Part shown: in pieces, positions 62,551-64,000 of the stretch
Numbering within the stretch: the first letter of the stretch is position 1
Layout: the number at the start of each line of letters is the position of its first letter
DNA from: Pythium myriotylum
Lineage: Eukaryota > Oomycota > Peronosporomycetes > Pythiales > Pythiaceae
Assembly: GCA_023091665.1 (NCBI GenBank)
Contig: JALJCQ010000012.1
Coordinates: forward strand, 1,860,001 to 1,924,000
DNA: 64,000 bases
Direction of reading: 5' to 3'
Notes under the pieces: model-generated
What the model saw: only the letters and a program-made list of their open reading frames with translations
What the model was told of the DNA's origin: nothing
Databases searched by the model: none
Position numbers and translations under genes: made by a program

Positions 62551-63106
62551 CTCTCGGTTAATCGCGGAATGTCAATCCTTTTCTTTCTTCCAAAGTCGAC
62601 GGTTTGCGAATCTACAGAGATGCAGCCGAGAGTTCACGTATATGCATTCCGACGTACACACATCCCGGCGTTCTCGTCCTCGCATCGGCGGCGTGAAGAT
62701 CGTCGTTGGCGTCATCATCTTCCTTTCGACCATCCTCCACGGACGTCGAAGAAGCTGTTCTGATCAACCGATTACCTGTCCAAGACGATTGAAAACATAT
62801 CCAAGTCATTGTGAACGAATGATATGAAAACATATACCCTGTAGATAGTGCTTTCGTTGAAGGCAAACAATGCGCCTGCTTTCGTTTCAATGTTGAAGTT
62901 GGAAACACACAGGATTGTGGCAGAAGCTCATCTAAATCAATACATCCTCCTCAGATTGTGGCAGCGCTCATCTCCGATCTTCAATCCGCTGACCACTCTC
63001 CCCGAGCTTCCCAAATTTCCACTTTTCGTCTCCTCACATTTCCAGTTAGAATAACGTGTTGTTACAAACCTCCCAGCGTGCTTCCTTCCTTCAATCCATT
63101 GCCAGC
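62551..63106. other. Divergent intergenic region
   Basis: About 550 bases between the start codons of PDR copy B and the phosphatase gene. It contains a duplicated motif: GAAAACATAT at 62790-62799 and 62825-62834. It presumably contains both promoters. No gene is supported. Confidence 0.45.
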
Positions 63107-64000
63107 ATGGGCGACGACGCGGCGCCGAGCCACGTGATCGACCACGTCTTCCTGGGCTCCAAGGCCCACGCGCGCGACCGCGAGCAGCTGCGTCGTCTGC
63201 GCATCACGCACATCCTCAACGTACGCGCGCGGTCCCGCGGCCGCTTGTCTCGCGGGGGAGGGGGAGACTCACTCGTCTCATGTCCGTAGGTCACGCCCAC
63301 CAAGAAGCTCGACCCGGTCGCCGGCGTGCCCAACTTCTTCGAGAAGGACAAGAGCTTCGAGTACCGACGGTGCCCGCTCTTCGACAACAAGGCCGAGGAC
63401 ATCTCGGGCGCGCTCGAAGGATGCGTGGCGTTCATTGACCGCGCCAAGTTCTATGGTGAGTGAGGCCACTCGCGCGCGATTGGCTTGGTGCTGGGAACTA
63501 GAGCTCTAACGACTGTGTTGCCAAGCGGCGCTCTATGGCATTTCGTGACCATGCTCAGGTCGTGTGTTTGTGCATTGCAGCAAGGGAGTGAGCCGATCGG
63601 TGTCGATCGTCATCGCGTACCTCATCAAGTTCCACGAGATGACCTACGAAGACGCCCTCGCACTCGTCCAGTCCAAGCGAAGTATCGCGCAACCGAACCC
63701 GAGCTTCGAGAGGCAGCTCAGAGCGTACTCAGATCGCATGGAGCGGTTGCGCAAGCGGAAGGTCAAGGCCAGCGGTGAAAGCGCTGCGCAAACCGTGGCA
63801 GGACCAAGCGCGCGACCAGCAGCCTCAGCCGCGTCTATTGGCCCCCAGCTTCCGTCAAAATCGACGAATCCTCGCGATGAACCGAATAGTGAATCCGATG
63901 TGCAAGATAGTAAGTCTATTGGGGGTGCAGAAAGCGAGTTGGGGGACTCAAACATGTCGATTGGTCCTGCGCTTCCCCCCGGCTTCAACAAGAGGAAGTT
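63107..64000 (+). CDS. Dual-specificity phosphatase with GPALPP motif (partial)
   Basis: Exons 63107-63220, 63290-63455 and 63559 onward, running off the right edge. Introns of 69 and 103 nt. The start MGDDAAPSHVIDHVFLGS is the usual DSP opening. Then RITHILNVTPTKK, CPLFDNKAEDI with the general-acid Asp, and the P-loop VHCSKGVSRS (HCxxGxxR; Cys is the nucleophile). After the catalytic domain comes a basic helix (RMERLRKRKVK) and a low-complexity tail with SIGPQLPS and SIGPALPPGF, the motif of GPALPP1-like proteins. It likely dephosphorylates Ser/Thr/Tyr in MAP kinases or related targets. The C-terminus is not in the window. Confidence 0.88.

Noticed and set aside
1..64000. CRISPR arrays, bacterial operons, tRNA and rRNA genes, transposase genes
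   Set aside because: None was recognised on reading both strands; the intron-rich genes and eukaryotic domain content exclude a prokaryotic source. A tRNA scan was not possible here.

Overview
The window is nuclear DNA from a compact eukaryotic genome and almost certainly from an oomycete (Stramenopila). Genes are dense and lie on both strands. Many have short GT-AG introns of about 55-80 nt. Several products are typical of oomycetes: full-size PDR/ABCG transporters, a class C GPCR with a betaine-binding-type ectodomain, a FYVE-containing AGC kinase, a PAH-rich Sin3, and proteins of centriole/flagellum type. The species cannot be named from the sequence. No tRNA, rRNA, CRISPR array or clear transposase was seen.

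Layout. 1-8.0 kb: a cluster of short-chain dehydrogenase/reductase (SDR) genes on alternating strands, one of them broken by a 1-nt frameshift. 8.2-13.1 kb: a three-exon Sin3 co-repressor gene. 13.4-15.3 kb: duplicated debris and possible new genes made from Sin3 PAH sequence, including a 463-bp direct repeat. 15.3-18.8 kb: a hypothetical gene and a peroxisomal-type acyl-CoA oxidase. 19.1-23.3 kb: three more SDR genes around a 77-residue protein that is nothing but a PAH domain. 23.4-26.0 kb: a large membrane protein of unknown function. 26.2-33.6 kb: a WD40/FN3/IQ scaffold and a CCDC57-like coiled-coil protein, both plausible flagellar/centriolar components. 33.8-36.3 kb: the PP2A catalytic subunit and a tafazzin-like acyltransferase. 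37.4-41.6 kb and 58.4-62.6 kb: two PDR transporters in inverted orientation sharing near-identical tracts. Between them lie a LisH protein, an ABHD11-like hydrolase, the GPCR, a secreted GH43 arabinanase, a DHHC palmitoyltransferase, a PX protein and an Arb2-C2-FYVE-AGC kinase. The right edge holds a dual-specificity phosphatase that runs off the window.

How the genes relate. There are no operons. The visible logic is local duplication: the SDR family, the PAH modules and the PDR pair have each been amplified or homogenised here. The most unusual material is the set of stand-alone PAH proteins beside full-length Sin3, which could compete with Sin3 for partners, and the mosaic identity of the inverted PDR pair, which suggests ongoing gene conversion. 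Exon boundaries were worked out by hand from splice sites and reading phase. In every multi-exon gene given with full exon coordinates (Sin3, CCDC57-like, PP2A, tafazzin, ABHD11-like, GH43, DHHC) the exons sum to a multiple of three; the exception is the first junction of the WD40/FN3 gene, which does not resolve.
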